A stretch of 64,000 nucleotides of DNA from Dipylidium caninum (GCA_017562135.1 QEYB01000087.1:1-64000), one strand, 5' to 3'. Shown: positions 38,183-51,579, counted from the stretch's first letter. Notes: generated by a model not told the origin, from the sequence alone. Numbers and translations: made by a program.

Positions 38183-40769
38183 GTGTACAATTGGCAGTTC
38201 TTACAAATGAGAGCAGAATCTTAAAAGGACCAGTCAACAGTACGTTCTCACTCAATGTTTCACTTCCGAGCAAATACGACGTAAGTTTACTTGTACTCCA
38301 AAGGAGTCCTCTACCTCCCCTCAGTGACATGATGTTCTTGGTTCCTTCACCAGCGAGTTTGTGTGCACATGGCGTCCGAAAGTCCGCGTTGCGGAAGAAT
38401 AAGCAAAGATAGTTGTTCCACCGAATATCTCAATTGTTCCTACACTCAGAGTAAGTTGCAATCCATTTCTCAACTAGAGGCCATGCGTAAGCCGCAACGC
38501 CTCTCATCACCGACAACTCCAAGACCAAGTCGCTCCCTTACTCCCTCAAATAGTAACGTCTTTATTCTTCCTCTCGCTCTCTCAGTCACCGATTGTCACG
38601 CAGAAGTGCAGATGAATGGCTCCATCTGGCAGAATATGACGTGGATTATGTTCTACTCCGACGAGACTTTCGTAATTCCCATATCCGTTGCCGTATTTCC
38701 TAATGGAGAATGGCAATACTCGGATGATGGTAAGTGTGCTTGGGTGTTTCCCCATCAATCCACTTGGTTCTCCTGTCACATACGGCTAACCGCCCTTCTA
38801 ACCAGCCAACGGAGGCCTCATCATGCATCCGAATCAGTCCCTCTTCATTGACGCAAGGAATAAGGATACTGTGGCAGTCACGTGCACTTATCGAAAGACT
38901 GCGTGGGTGGGTCGACTATCTAATCTGATTATTTTGTCTGAATGAACCTCCACAGGGTTCCGCCTTCGTCCACAGGGGCGGAATCTCTTGCCTCTATACC
39001 TTGTATGATGGTTGTTATGGTTGTTTGCATAGGTGATGATAGTGAGGGACGTCACTTCATCCGAAATTTATGGAGTTATCAATGGTAATGCCTACCTATC
39101 TGCAAACATCGATCCGATGATGCTCACCATCAGTAAGCTGAACGAATTGCGTCGCTGGTATTTGATGCTTGAGTATTGTCATGAGAATGACTACTCTAAC
39201 TCGGTCTGGCTGTTTCCCTTGCAGAAAACAGCACGGATGCCGAGTTTATAAATTTCACAATAGAACTGAGGAAAAGACATCGCATCGATTACCTCGGATG
39301 TTTGTTAGACAGAGACGAAAGCCCCGCCGCTGTCTTCAAAATAGATTGGGGTAAGTCGAACCAATGTACTTGGAATGGAAAGCCTTTGCACGCGCCTACC
39401 GACCCTGTTGTATGCACTGACGATGGCGAGTAGTTGCATGTCCTGTGTACAGGCGCCACGCCTCTTCAACTAGCGCTTGTGCATCTGCGCCCGTCTTCTT
39501 CTCGCGCAGCTCAACCGACTTCCACTAATGTGGCGTTTAGAGCAGGTAATTTGGAAGTTCGGCGGAACATGGAGTTGGTGGAGTTTTCTATGAGATAGAT
39601 GATTTGGGACACTTTGATCATGACGCTTCATTACTGATATTTTTGCCACCTGAATAAAAAAATGCCTCAGATGCTGTTTAGCGCCAAGCGTCCATCACAC
39701 AGCATCAGTTTGAGTGCATCGAGCTCAGCATTTGCGTCTGCCCTTCTTCCCCCTACCTACCACGCCTCGTGTGTCACCATATACAACCCCTCGAGTGCCA
39801 CGCATTCAACTACCGCCTCCTAACTGACACGACCCCGTCTCTCCTCCCACGGATACGCAAATATTCGCAATACTGAGAAGTTCCGCTTTTGTTGAACGAC
39901 CCATGTATCCGTGCAATTAGCATATGCAATATCCAAAAGCACGTGGCAGCCCTCGTCCTCCCTTTCATTTTCCCACTCTTCCTCCTCCTATACCTCTTCA
40001 CCTTCATCACCGACTTGCATCACCGACCCCTACTCGCGTAGTTAACATCGGCAGCCGTAAGTTAGTACAGCTGGGAGTGAATGCCACCTGGTGGTAATCT
40101 TCGATTACGAGGCTAATGAGTCAAGACATTGCGTCTCCGCTTCGGTGGCTGTATTGTGACGTGAACATGTCGTCGTCAAAAGAAGGTGTATCTCTACAGT
40201 CATTCACGCATCTCTACTAATAAAGCGGGATTTGGTTCGGTGTCAACAGACGTCCTGAGCCACGATTACACCTACTCTACACGGCTGTAACGCCGCTAAC
40301 AATACCAAATTGGGCGATCTTAGGTACCGACAGTGCGCGGGATCTGTGCAATAGTCACTCTGACTGCGCCATACAGAATCGATGGTCCCATGTGTCGGAC
40401 GCCACCCAGGGACTTCTTCTATCCTCCTCAACCCAAATGACTTCTGGTTGTGCAGTCGGTGAATATGGTGAGTCCTCACCCAGTTCGTTACGCCATGCAC
40501 ATGTTTCACATGTCTCCCACTACACTGGCTCAATCGTCACTTGGCCACTTTTATTCTGTGCTATCATTCGCCTTGCCTGTTTGGCATTTTCAGTCGCGTT
40601 CCTCCTCATTCTCGGATTCCTGCTGACATGCAAGTTTTGCCTTTTCGTTTTCCATGGCTTTGCCGTAGCATTTGACGTGCACAAATTCGTGCGTCTTATT
40701 TGTGCAAAGCATTCTTCTTCTATTGACGATTGTCTGTTGCTGTTTCAGGCAACCTGCAAACGGATTTGA
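38183..40769 (+). CDS. 5'-truncated surface glycoprotein copy (exons 2-10, no signal exon)
   Basis: Exons: 38183-38280, 38354-38450, 38586-38729, 38806-38906, 39033-39132, 39225-39350, 39510-39545, 40324-40467, 40594-40769. All phases fit and there are no stops. Exon 9 is intact here (DLCNSHSDC ... TSGCAVGEY) and joins exon 10 in frame. Exon 10 starts with a hydrophobic helix (AFLLILGFLLTC) and has a longer tail than the 13.2-kb gene, ending at TGA 40767-40769, or splices at 40749. Upstream there is no ATG-plus-hydrophobic exon on this strand, because the inverted-repeat edge (37936) cuts the gene in the intron before exon 2. It therefore probably lacks a promoter and secretion signal, although its body is better preserved than the left-arm copy. 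Confidence 0.7.
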
Positions 40770-43700
40770 ACGTCTAGCGACGAGGCTATACACCTCGATG
40801 CGAGCGGACACGACGTTTCACCACTTAGTTGCGAAAGCCCACAGAATAAACTCAATACTGGGAAATGATGAAGTCTTATTCTCTTGACCTGTAATGACTT
40901 GGACCGGTTGAAAGAGAGCTCTCTCTCTCCCCCCATTTACTTAATTACTCACCGACTAAGTAACTCCTCTCACACCCATACTCATCAGCAGGACTGTCCG
41001 CGGTCACTGTGAGGCTGACGCCGACTGGCACGATTAAGGGGGGAGCGGATGACTAGTTTGGGTAGAGTTAATCAACCATTTTTACTTCGACATCGTCGTC
41101 AGGAGCGCAAGAGCTTTCAGATGTTGGGAAAAGTGGGTGGTCTGCTAATCGGTAAGAGGGCAAGTGGACGGTGGAATTCGCACTTTCTCTTCCACCCACC
41201 TCAACAGCCCTCTGCCCCTCACTCATCAATCACATTGATGAGGTTACTTGTTCCACAGGGTGGGAGTAGCAACATTTTGCTTCGCAAGCACACTGCTCCA
41301 CAATCCAACGCTCAGGTAGGTGAACTACAGTTGCCAGTGGGATGGGTGAACCAGGAGCATTTCAAGCGTCCCTTCTGGACTTCTTAGAAGACCACTTGGA
41401 TGTCTGAGATGTTGTGCATAAGTGTGTGTCACAACGTGCCGAATCTGATTCTTACTGCGATACGCCCACTGAGGGACGTGCCGCAGGTGAGTGCTGTGGA
41501 TTGAGAGGATGATGAAACCGACACTCGACATCACTATGGCTGTCCACCGCCTTGCATGATTTCCTCGGCTGTGGTTCAGCCCACAGCACTAACTTGCTGC
41601 GTTTCGTCGACGTGCAGTGAGGCAATTGCACACACGGTCAAACTCACTATTACCTCGTAAACGCTGAGATGTGAGCGCTCAATGGGAGATTTATGAGTAG
41701 ACCTGCCGGAGCCTGATACGGATTCCACTCCTCCGTGCCTGTCTGCGTAGACAGGAGAGTACATCGCATCAGACATACGCACTCTCGGCCTAAGTCTGCG
41801 TATTGGCGCGAATGTCGCTTTGTCAAGGCGTCAGCCACGAGCACATTGCGTAACCTGTTGGTGGGGTCATGAGCTGTGTGGTGGGTCAGGAGAAGGAGGA
41901 GAAGAAGGAGAAGGAGGAGGAGGAGAAGTGGGTGAACACTCTCGCTCATCTTCGAAACGACACAATCGCGTCCTCTACTAGCGATTACCTCGGGCATTTT
42001 TCGTTGTTAATAGAAGCGGGACTCGAGAGCACACGGTGCTCTAGCGAACTTGTCACATTGAGGGCGGGTTTATTTGTTCTCGCAGGACTTTTGAGCCTCA
42101 TAGCACGCGTGAACTTGAGAATGTGTCCGTTCCACTCCGGTGCCCCTAGCTGTAAATGCACTTCAACACCTATTCCTCATAACCCGTGTTAAGGTTTACT
42201 TCACCGGCGCCGAAGCCACATTGCACGACATTTAAAATCCACCTCAATTCACCTCCATGAGTAGTAGTGCGCAGGAAATAAGCCACATCTGTATTGCATC
42301 TTTCGTCCCCGAAGAGTAAACCGTCCTCTCCGCGTGGGATAAAATTGCAATTAAAAGTCTGATCCACCCCCAGCCACACAACTCTGCGGAAAGTGTCGCT
42401 CTCGAGACTGCATTGAAATGAAAGCTTCAGCAAGAGCATATTTCATTTTGTCTGTGGACCGCTGTTGGTGCACAGGGTAACCCTTTGCGTTCCTACTACG
42501 CAATCATGCTAGACTGTGTCTATGATCACAGTACTTTACTCCCCTCGGCATTCAAGCGGCAATTTTCTCTCTCACTAGTGCCTTAATCTAGGTAGACGCA
42601 TAGGAACTTTTGTCATCAGTGGAAGCCACCCACTATCATGAGAATCTCCCGAGTCAACGAAGTTATGGCAAAAGTGTAGGCGATAGGACTGGACACTGGC
42701 TATGGACGTGGCAAGGTGGTGAGAGCAGAAGAGTTGTGCCAGTTGATGATGTATCAGGTAAGTTTTTACACTAAAAGTGTGTGAAGGAGACATGAGCCAT
42801 TGTCAACTTATGTTGATTGTGAGGCTAATGAAAGTGGCACTAGCCAAAACAGCAGCGAGAGCACCAGTGTAAACGCATCACGGCAACCAATCCTAAGAGT
42901 TGGTCTCTCACGCAAATGCCTCCACATGTCTACAGTCGAACTACGTTGCTCTTCCAGCGCCGACCAATTGATAGTCGTCCCTCAAGTGGGTCGTTGAAGA
43001 GAAGTCCTCCTGCTTGGCCTTTTGCCAAATAAATCCATTTGGCATTGCACAACAGTACACTTTGAGGTCCTGTTTAGCGGTGGATGGTGCAACTGCATAC
43101 AACCAAAAATGGAGGCCTTGTTGTCTCGTGACGAAAAGAGAATCAACATCGGCGGTGCCAAAGACAGCGAACAACTACCCACCATTGCCTTCGTTGCCAC
43201 ACACATTCTACTTTCATGCCCAATGGCTTAGAGCTTCGATTCCGGATGACCTGAAGCTGGCGCATCTCTCCGCCAGACACTTGCGGTACACATGAAAGCC
43301 TGCCACCCCGTCCATTCGCAGCACTTCATCCAGTCTCTAGCTAGAGTCCCACCTAACGGCTACACTCTTGCCACAACGAGGTTGACTCTTGTTTCTGTCA
43401 TGAAATGCAGCCGGTGCACGTGGTAACAAAAGTTGTTGTGCAAGAGAGTCAAATGCCACTCTTCGGGCTGGCGCACTAAGGGAATGAGGTCGTAAGTGCT
43501 CTCTCGCATGACAACGTTGTAGATTGGCAGGTGGTCGTCCTGTGGCTCTTGGAAACAGTCCACAGATCATTTGCCAATTATTCTTCTCGAATATGCATAA
43601 GTCGTCACATGTGTCACGAGCAATGCGACCTTACACTAGCCGATGTCAGTCACGCAAACGAGGTGTGATGAAACAGCGTCTCCACGACTAACTATCGTCC

Positions 43701-45963
43701 GAGTTCTCCCCTAACGATTTGAGCTGCATGTCTTGACAACTGTTTCTGACATCAGCCTTAACCCATCTCTCAGAATTGACTCGCCGTCTTCCCCATCAAA
43801 CTCAACCGCAATGTGCAAAGCCGTCTACGATTGCTTGCCTCCACTTCCTCTACATCCGATGTGGATCCATTTCGGCATCACTGTGTCACCCACTAATTGC
43901 TGCTGCTGCATCTGCGGTCCCAACAACACCAACAACACCCATTTGCTCGGCTTTTGTCGGTGCCTGCCAGCGGCTCATGCGTGAAGTTGTTATGACAGCA
44001 TGCTGGGTTCTCTTCATTGCCCTCCCATTGTCACCCAATGACGGGTGACTAATGTGCAGACAAAATGAGAATTTGCAGCTCACATGCTGATCGGCTTTGC
44101 ACGCAGTGACAGGAAACACAAAACACTGCTAGGGTTACATGCGCCGAGTTAGCACACAAATAAGCTTGTTAGTATCTTGTTAGTATCAATATCTGATCTC
44201 CACTGTGGAAGAATGTGCTTATGTGATATCTTAATCATAAGCCTCGGAGGGCCTCATGACTGGCACATATTGGTGCAGTAGTACCACCGTCATCTCGGAG
44301 GCCTGTTTGATCTTAGCTTAGCCACGCGGAGGTTAAGTGACATGCGACAGTAATGAATGCATTTCGAAATATGCCCGTTACCTAAAGCAACCCTAATGTC
44401 ATGGCCATACGCTGGCGCTGAAATCATATATACTCTAGACAGTACGTCGTAAGGACTGCCACTGAAAAGGCAGCCAAATGCGACTTGTAAACCTCATGCA
44501 CAAATGTTAATGAAGACATTAATGCACTCGCTGGAAAGGGCGCAGTGAGAAAGCAGATTGTGATGCTTTTGCCCTGGCAAACAGTCCACAGCCCGTTTGA
44601 AACATACTCGTATTGCAGCTTGCCTTTCAATTTAGCTACGAGCGTTGGATCTGTCCTTGTGTTCCCTGACCTGGAAATAGTTGCGCTGCGAAGCGGTGAA
44701 TCTGCAGGGATAGATAGTGAGGTGCATGGGTGTCAGCGGGAGACAGTGGGCAGAATAACAAATAAAGATTGGAAGTGAACTCGACAAAATTTGTTCCCCT
44801 CAATATTTCCAGTGTGCGTTGGTGGGAACTGTACCATGATGACATGGTGTGATTAAACTTTTCTGCATGTGCGTGGTTGGCATAAGCAACGTGAGTGAAG
44901 AGACCGCTGTCTATGGTTGTCTCGCAATCCTGTGTTCTCCCACACGACAGAAGCCTCTGGAAGTGCACATTCGACATTATAGCAGACCCATGTTGACGCT
45001 ACGTTAAAGCGGATTAAAATAGAGTGCACGTTATTGAGAATGCTTTTGTTGAAACATGTACCGTCGAGCACGTCAAACACACCTACACACAATGCTGTAA
45101 ACAATGCTGTAAACAATGCTGCATATTGCCACCACACGGCATGACTTTGTACCTACGTAGACACGTCAGAGGCGTCGATAGGGAATAGGGTTTTGGCGCA
45201 TTTTCTGACACATTTGCGCCCAACTTCCCAGAAGGCCACAGAGTGAGGTTGTAATGGTCGAGTGGGGCATTGTTCGAAATGGTTCAGCTGGCTTTCCTAG
45301 TTCACATTCCTGCGCATTGGAACGTTAGCTTTGCCACTCCAGTCTGCCCAACAAATGACCTCATCAATGGATTTGTAGTTGAAGCAAAATTGCATTCTCC
45401 AGTGTGAACATTGATGGGTATGAATTCCTGCGCCTACTCGTCCTCGCCTCGTTTGCACTCAACGTCTGCACGATGTTCCACCACTGCTATAGTCGTCAAG
45501 CTACAAATTGCCTTCCGCATGCACCTTGACTGCGCGGGTCGGTTCCGCTGCTTTATGTCGACTGACAGACCTAGTGACCAGTGTGAGCTTGAAGGAAGTA
45601 CGCTCGCCCTTCACTGCATGATCATTAGGATACTTATTTGCAAATTCATTTACTAACTTGTTTAGTAAGGCGGGATTGAAGGAGAGGAGTTACTACTTCC
45701 AACGAGCACATAACGTGTTTCTACTTTCCTCATGATCAACAGAACAATGCTCCCTTATCTAGGCGGACGGCTTCTAATTCATGAACTTTCGCTGCACGGC
45801 CAAATCAAGCCTTGACGTTGACTGAAACAGTGAATAAGCAACCGTGAAATAAGGTAAAGTGGTGGTGCAAATAAGGTGCAAAAATTTATTTTGCCAAAAG
45901 CAAGAGAAGGATGGCCAAATCGTCCGACTCCGCGGAAATGCCAGAAGGCCAGTTGGACCTAAC
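40770..45963. other. interior of right arm: mirror of left-arm repeats, no gene supported
   Basis: Holds the mirror images of the dispersed repeats (about 42410-42490, 42930-43580, 44500-44640), the CT/AG microsatellite (41885-41931) and the 12-base tandem repeat (45088-45121). Nothing else was recognised. Confidence 0.55.
40845..40850 (+). terminator. candidate polyadenylation signal AATAAA
   Basis: AATAAA 76 bases after the stop of the right-arm glycoprotein copy, matching the mirror position 30700-30705. Confidence 0.5.
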
Positions 45964-46610
45964 CCAAACTATTTTGAAAATTGTGCTATGATTTTCATAT
46001 CTATCACAGAAGCATCCGAAGAAGGCAACAGTTTCTCTTCTCCTCATTTCTATTTTTGAAATTCACGTAGCTGGTGAGCAGAGTTATAATTGCAATTCAC
46101 GTAGCAGTGTGCAACTATCAAATGTCTGTGATGCCTCATGTTCAGCTCACTGATGTCGAGTACTTCCGGATGCTCGTTGTGTAGCCTCCAAAGGTGACAT
46201 GCTCTACCCCGTGAAGGTTAAATCAGCCGGCGCCCAACACTATATTTCCCTAGACAAACGCGAAGACACCTATTATATGCCTGTGATGAAGAAACAAGAG
46301 ATTTGGCGATTAGGAGTAAGAGTGGATGTTTGTCAATGTCCCTCCAGATAAATTGAGCATTCGCAGTGGTAAATTTACCTAACCTGTCTTAATGTGACAT
46401 TTGCAAGCAACTCGCGCCGTATCCTCATTCTTTGGGCCAAAGAAGAGGGAATCTTTCGGATGCATAACGAGGCCTTGCCGTGGGAGGCGAGTGTGAAAAG
46501 GGGTTGATTGTGTGTGACTTGACGAACAACTGAGGACTCGCCACCACCCGACGAACTCCACTCTCCTTTGCGATACGCAGCAATTAAAATGCGCATTTGT
46601 AAAATGGCAA
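45964..46610 (-). pseudogene. decayed glycoprotein-family copy, outer end of right arm
   Basis: Mirror of 24940-25586 with the same broken exons: exon 5 at about 46384-46473, with GLVMHPKDSLFF; exon 7 at about 45965-46070, with FFGCFCD. It carries the same defects, so inactivation came before the inverted duplication or was copied by gene conversion. Confidence 0.7.
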
Positions 46611-47799
46611 TTGGAGTAGAAGACAATGCTCGACAATTTTTGACGAATATGACAGATTAAATTTGTTGAGCAATTTTGCACAATGCCTAGCAGGCAAGGT
46701 GACAAGTGGCGTTGAAGTGGACTTCTTGGGTCGAAGTTAGTCCCCTATGTTACCACCGATATCCGCCACTAGGATTCGCTTATTCCCAACAAGTGAGAGT
46801 GAAAGTAAATATATAAGCCAAGGAACAAATATATTGGCATGATTGGATTGGCAAAATGGACGCTACTTGAAAAGTTAAAGTAATATATATCAGTCATTGG
46901 ATTGTGAAAATGAGTGCAACCTTTCCTGGTCGTGTGCTGAAATGCGATTAGCAATAGTGAGAAAGCCTCCAGAGGTGTTTCTCCAAGCACTTTCGATGGA
47001 GATGCATTTCTTGCATTCCCATCAAATTACTCAATTTCGCTTCTCCACTACATTATCACTGCCCTACAAGCAGTGGTGCCACATGTCACTTGCACTCTTA
47101 CTATTAATAATTTGAGTCTTGCTTTCCTTAGCTAATGGAGTGGCAGCACAACTGGACGAAATATTTCGTGTCGACTTGAACTCCAGCACTAACAAGAGAG
47201 CCTAATGCCACTGAAGTGAAAATTGAAGTGTCGCATTGCTCAACCTACATCAGCCGCAACAACGATAAGGTGGGGGCGCTCTCCTCACAAAGCCGTGATC
47301 AGATCTGCTCGTATCTGACAGGGGGTCCACTCACACGTGCCCGTCCGCGTTGGCCGAGGACATATCCCCTATGACACACTCATTTTCTTCCGGAGCTTAC
47401 GAATCGGCAACAATGACACATCTGGTCGTTATCGTTATCACTGTGTTCATCAGTCGAGTTTAGGCCGGGCTGCTTAGGTATCTTTTGTAGGGTACATTCA
47501 CCATCTGATTAAGCCTTCTAGTCGTGGAAGTTTGTCTCATTTGTCTATCCGTAGAAGATTTTTCTCAGGATTGCATGAAAAATGCTTATGTTTGTCAGCT
47601 TTAACTGTCGTTGGCACCGTCGACACTTTCCACCATTTTGTCACAAGCGACTCTCTCCATTCTCAGTGTATGCTCTCACTCATCTAGCCTTGAATGAGGC
47701 TTCGAGGTTATGCTCTTGTGCGATTTCAAATAACTCTTTTCCGGCGAAGGGACAAGTTAAGAATTTTTCATAACAATCTAAGGGAAGGCAGATTCTGTA

Positions 47800-48390
47800 A
47801 CTTCGACTTCCCTCAGTAGTTTCGTTTACACCAGGAAGCTGTCAACGGCCTTCTGGCATAGGTAAAATTCTTTGCGGACATTGCAAAAAACGCGCTACGG
47901 ACAAATTCGGTAAATGCGTCTCCATATATGGCATCCACGTTTCTCACCAACAACCGTGCATAATGCGTGTGAATTTGTGTTCTGAGATGAAAAGCACATG
48001 GGTGACAAGATGTGCCATAGGTTTTTACAGCAAATTTGAGATCCAGTATTATTGTAGCTTTCATGTCAAGGTAGCTGCCTAGCCTGGAAATTTTCAGTCC
48101 TGTTGCGTGGGGATAGTTAGACTCTGACAGCGAACTTGTAATGATAGAGTGAGACAAGTAGATGTTACACAGAGGCGTTGGCTTGGGAATAACCATGCCA
48201 GATGCGAAATGGCTTCTGGGAATTTACTTACGAAACACTTCCAGTCTCCAATATTAGCAAAATGTCTACCGATGACACGGTATGTTTGCAGCCTCCCCCA
48301 ATTAATATTTTTGACGTGGTTTAAAACGACAGTGGAGACCGTACTGGAAATGATACTTATCAAAGCTTGTACCTCAGTCGCACTCAACAT
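47800..48390 (-). other. possible coding region of unknown identity, frame broken by indels (unit 1)
   Basis: On minus, an ATG at 48390 opens a frame (MLSATEVQALISIISS ...) of 98 codons. A second frame, 48196-47813, continues with YLDMKATIILDLKFAVKTYG and HLRTQIHTHYARLLV. The two frames would be continuous if one base missing at about 48207 (present in unit 2) were restored, and unit 2 is open where unit 1 is not. That pattern fits one real exon damaged by sequencing indels, but no domain is recognised. Confidence 0.3.
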
Positions 48391-49243
48391 CGTTTAATGG
48401 CAGGTGAAACAAGTGGGTGCTTGAGGTATTGGTGATTGTGGGATAAGAGCCGACCACAATGTTATTGAGGGTGAATGAGCTAAATGCATTTAAAGTTGGA
48501 ATTACCACTTGTCAACGTTTTGGCCGCAGTCGCAAATTGACTCGCGCTCTAAGTCAACATATCATGGGAGAGCGCACAAACTACGCTCACTTCGAAGTTT
48601 GGGTTTGAGCACTGTTTGCACACCCATTCATCTTGTATTGACAGTAAGATATTTCCCAGATTCTTGTATTGGGAGTATATGATTTTTGTTACAAAAGAAG
48701 TGTGAATGTTGTCCACACGCCTCCTCCTTCTACTTCTTCTCTTACCCCTCCTCCACCTCCGTTCCAACGAATCCAAACACTTAGATGCCACCGACGCCAT
48801 CGGGTGGTGCCTCAATATGGCCATCACACTGCTAGGTGTAAAGACGCCTAAATGGCATACTGTGGACAGAATAAGAGGTGACCACGCAAGGTACGGGTCA
48901 CAATGCACTAAATGCGTGCTTCTACTGCAGGCAGGTGAGTAACTACCTCTCTCCTGTCACATATACCCGGCGCATCCACTTAACACCCTTTCTTCGCCTC
49001 AACTGTCCACTTACCGCTTTCTAAGTCTCTCGGTTGTGCGTTGTCCTGATGGTACGCAGTGAAATAGTTTAAGTAACCACAAGCAGATGTCTATTCATCG
49101 TATGCCGGATGGGAGCTGCTTTAGGTTAGGCTGTCTTATGTCTAGCTGGTAAACTTTCCCCGGTATTCAGTGTGGGACAAACTGTGACACAGCTAAGCTG
49201 GGCGTATTACGAGTGACTTCTTTCCAATGCTCTCTTTTTTTAG

Positions 49244-51579
49244 ACTCACAAGTGGCAGTGGAGGCAAATGCGTGAGGTGAAAGCGGAATTGTGAGCGGAC
49301 CGATGGACAGCGCATTCTTCGTGAATTTGACCCTTCCGGGCAAATACGAAGTGAGTTGAGATTTTCATCATGGTTTCCTTGCCTCCACCCAGTGACATTC
49401 CATTTTCTCGCCCTCAACTAGAAAGCGTGTTTTAGGGACGAATATGCGAATGATCTCACTGAACACAAATTAGTGCCGATGACTGTTCAACAAATATTTC
49501 AATTCCTCCTACTCTCAGGGTACGTTCTGGTCCATTCCTCACCGACATAACAGCACACACGCTCCACCACTTAATACCTGCGCCTACCGCTAGTAACACC
49601 AGTCCCAATCTCCTCCCATACTCTATGAAATACCACCTCTTTTCTTTACCTGCTCTTTTCTCAGTCTTTGATAGCTTCGCAGAAGTACAACTGAACGGCA
49701 GTATCCGCGGAAATACAGCTTGAGCTTCCTTCTATCCAAAACGGTTTTTCATTGAGTTCTCATATCGGTTGCAGTATTTCTGATGGAGGGTGGAGGACCT
49801 CGGGTGATGGTTAGTCTTCATGTAAGTTAACCTCATTACTCCACTTGTTTGCCATGTCATTAACGGGGACTAACCACTTTCCATCACTCGCTTTTACAGG
49901 CCTCGTTATGCATCCGAATGAGTCCCTCTTCATCGATGCCAAGAATAATAAACGCTTGCAGTCACGTGAGAGGTACCACAAAAAAGACGGGTTGGTGATC
50001 TGCCATGTAGTCTGCCCCACTTATTGTCGAGAGGAGCCTCAACAGACTCCACTTCTTCAATAATCTTCACATATCTTAACCTATGCCTTATCATTACGAG
50101 CATCTTTGTTTTGGCCTAGATTGATATGGGGACGGGCATCCACTCATCGAAAGTCTATACCGCTTATAGGTCGTTGTATTTATAATAATACGCACTGTTT
50201 TCCGCACATACTCCGCCGACATGATGTTGTTGAGGTTTCCGATGAAATAGACGGTTTGAGGCACTTTAATTATGAAGATTCACTTCCGAAATTTCGCTGC
50301 TCGCATAAAATAACGCCTTATATGTTGTTTAGCACCACTTGCCGTCACACACCATCAGTCCTGGTGCATCAACCTCATCATTCGCGACTGTCCTTCTTCC
50401 CAGCATCTACAACCCCTCGAGTGTCATACACTTCAACTACCAACAGCAGGGGTGAGTCGACAAAAACGTTTCTCCGACTGAGACTGCATATTAAAGCGCT
50501 CTCTCTAGCTCTGTAATTCGCCTTCGCCCCCTCTAGTTCACATAACCTCGTTTAACATCACACGTGCAAAAGGTAAGTAATATTCGAATTTAGTTAATTT
50601 TAGATTACATTGTATGACTTAATTAATCATGCGATTACCAATATGAGCATCGCCAAACACATGTAAAGCTTCTTCTTCTTCGTCTTCGTCTTCATTCTTC
50701 ATTTCCCCTTCTGCCTCGGCTTTATACTTCTCCACATTCCCTTTTACTTGCTTCACCAACTCTTGCTTAAGCAATTAACATCGACACTCATGAGTTAGTA
50801 CAACAGGGAGCGAATGCCACGTGGTGAGAATTTTCGATTGCGATGTCATGTGTCAACACATTACGTCTCCGCTTCGGTGGTTGCAATGTAACGGTAACAT
50901 TTGCGTTCACCGTGTTGTTGTCAAAACCAATGTGTATTTGTACAGCCTCTTTCGCATCTCCACTACTAAATTGGGATTTGACTTGATGTCACCAATGCGC
51001 GATCATGGCCGATGCTCGATTCGAATGAACTTGGCTAAAATCCAAACTCTTTCACTTAACTTAGGCGCCATTGACGCGCGTAGTTCGGATAATCATTCCC
51101 ATGAAAGCGTTGAATCCAATTCAGTCCTCCCGTGTCTCGCACGACTCCAACGTACCTCTTCCACTCCCCTCCGCTGCACGTGTCACTGGTAAATATGGTG
51201 GATTCGTGCCTTCTTCAAGGCGTGCCGTTTTTGGTGTTTCACGTATTCTACTTTAGCTTTATCCCATTGATAGCTGGCTTTTCATCCTCTGTGCCACCAA
51301 TAAATTGACCTCTTTGGTCCCTTCAGCTCCGTTTCTCCTAATTCTGGGTGCCTGCTGATGTGCGAGTTGCTCTTCCCGCTTGACTGCGCGGTGCCACTTA
51401 AATTAAACACGTTCATTGTGCCTCCTTTTTCCCAAAGCCTTCATCCTATCTAGGAAGTTACCTTTTTCGTTATTTCAGACAACCTCCATGCGGATTTGTG
51501 CGTCAAACAGCGAGTCTGTGCACTTTTACATGAGAAGACACAACGTCTCTTAACGCTATTCCGAAAGTGTACAAATAAA
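49244..51579 (+). pseudogene. surface-glycoprotein pseudogene, tandem unit 1
   Basis: Family exons are in order. Exon 2 is 49244-49350 (107 bases; NLTLPGKYE) with TGA at 49273-49275. Exon 3 is 49422-49519. Exon 4 is 49665-49809 (FAEVQLNGSIRGNTA, then TGA). Exon 5 is 49900-49994 (GLVMHPNESLFIDAKNN). A degenerate exon 6 starts at about 50120. Exon 9 is 51065-51188, and exon 10 starts at 51327 (PFLLILGCLLMC). AATAAA lies at 51574-51579. The stops in exons 2 and 4 are shared with unit 2, so the gene was dead before duplication. Exons 3 and 4 are each one base longer than in unit 2. No hydrophobic signal exon with a proper donor was found. Confidence 0.8.

Larger units (their letters stand above)
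37936..46659 (-). repeat. right arm of the large inverted repeat (about 8.72 kb)
   Basis: Reverse complement of 24894-33613 with only occasional substitutions and single-base indels (for example near 38311, 40408, 45289 and a 3-base difference near 46615). The inner edge at 37936 lies in what would be the intron upstream of glycoprotein exon 2. The outer edge lies 256 bases before the tandem duplication that starts at 46916. Confidence 0.93.

Noticed and set aside
48706..48942. Poly-leucine frame upstream of the tandem-unit pseudogene, possible signal exon
   Set aside because: CT-rich repeat. Its length and donor phase do not match the 52-base signal exon of the living copies, and the unit 2 counterpart shifts frame.
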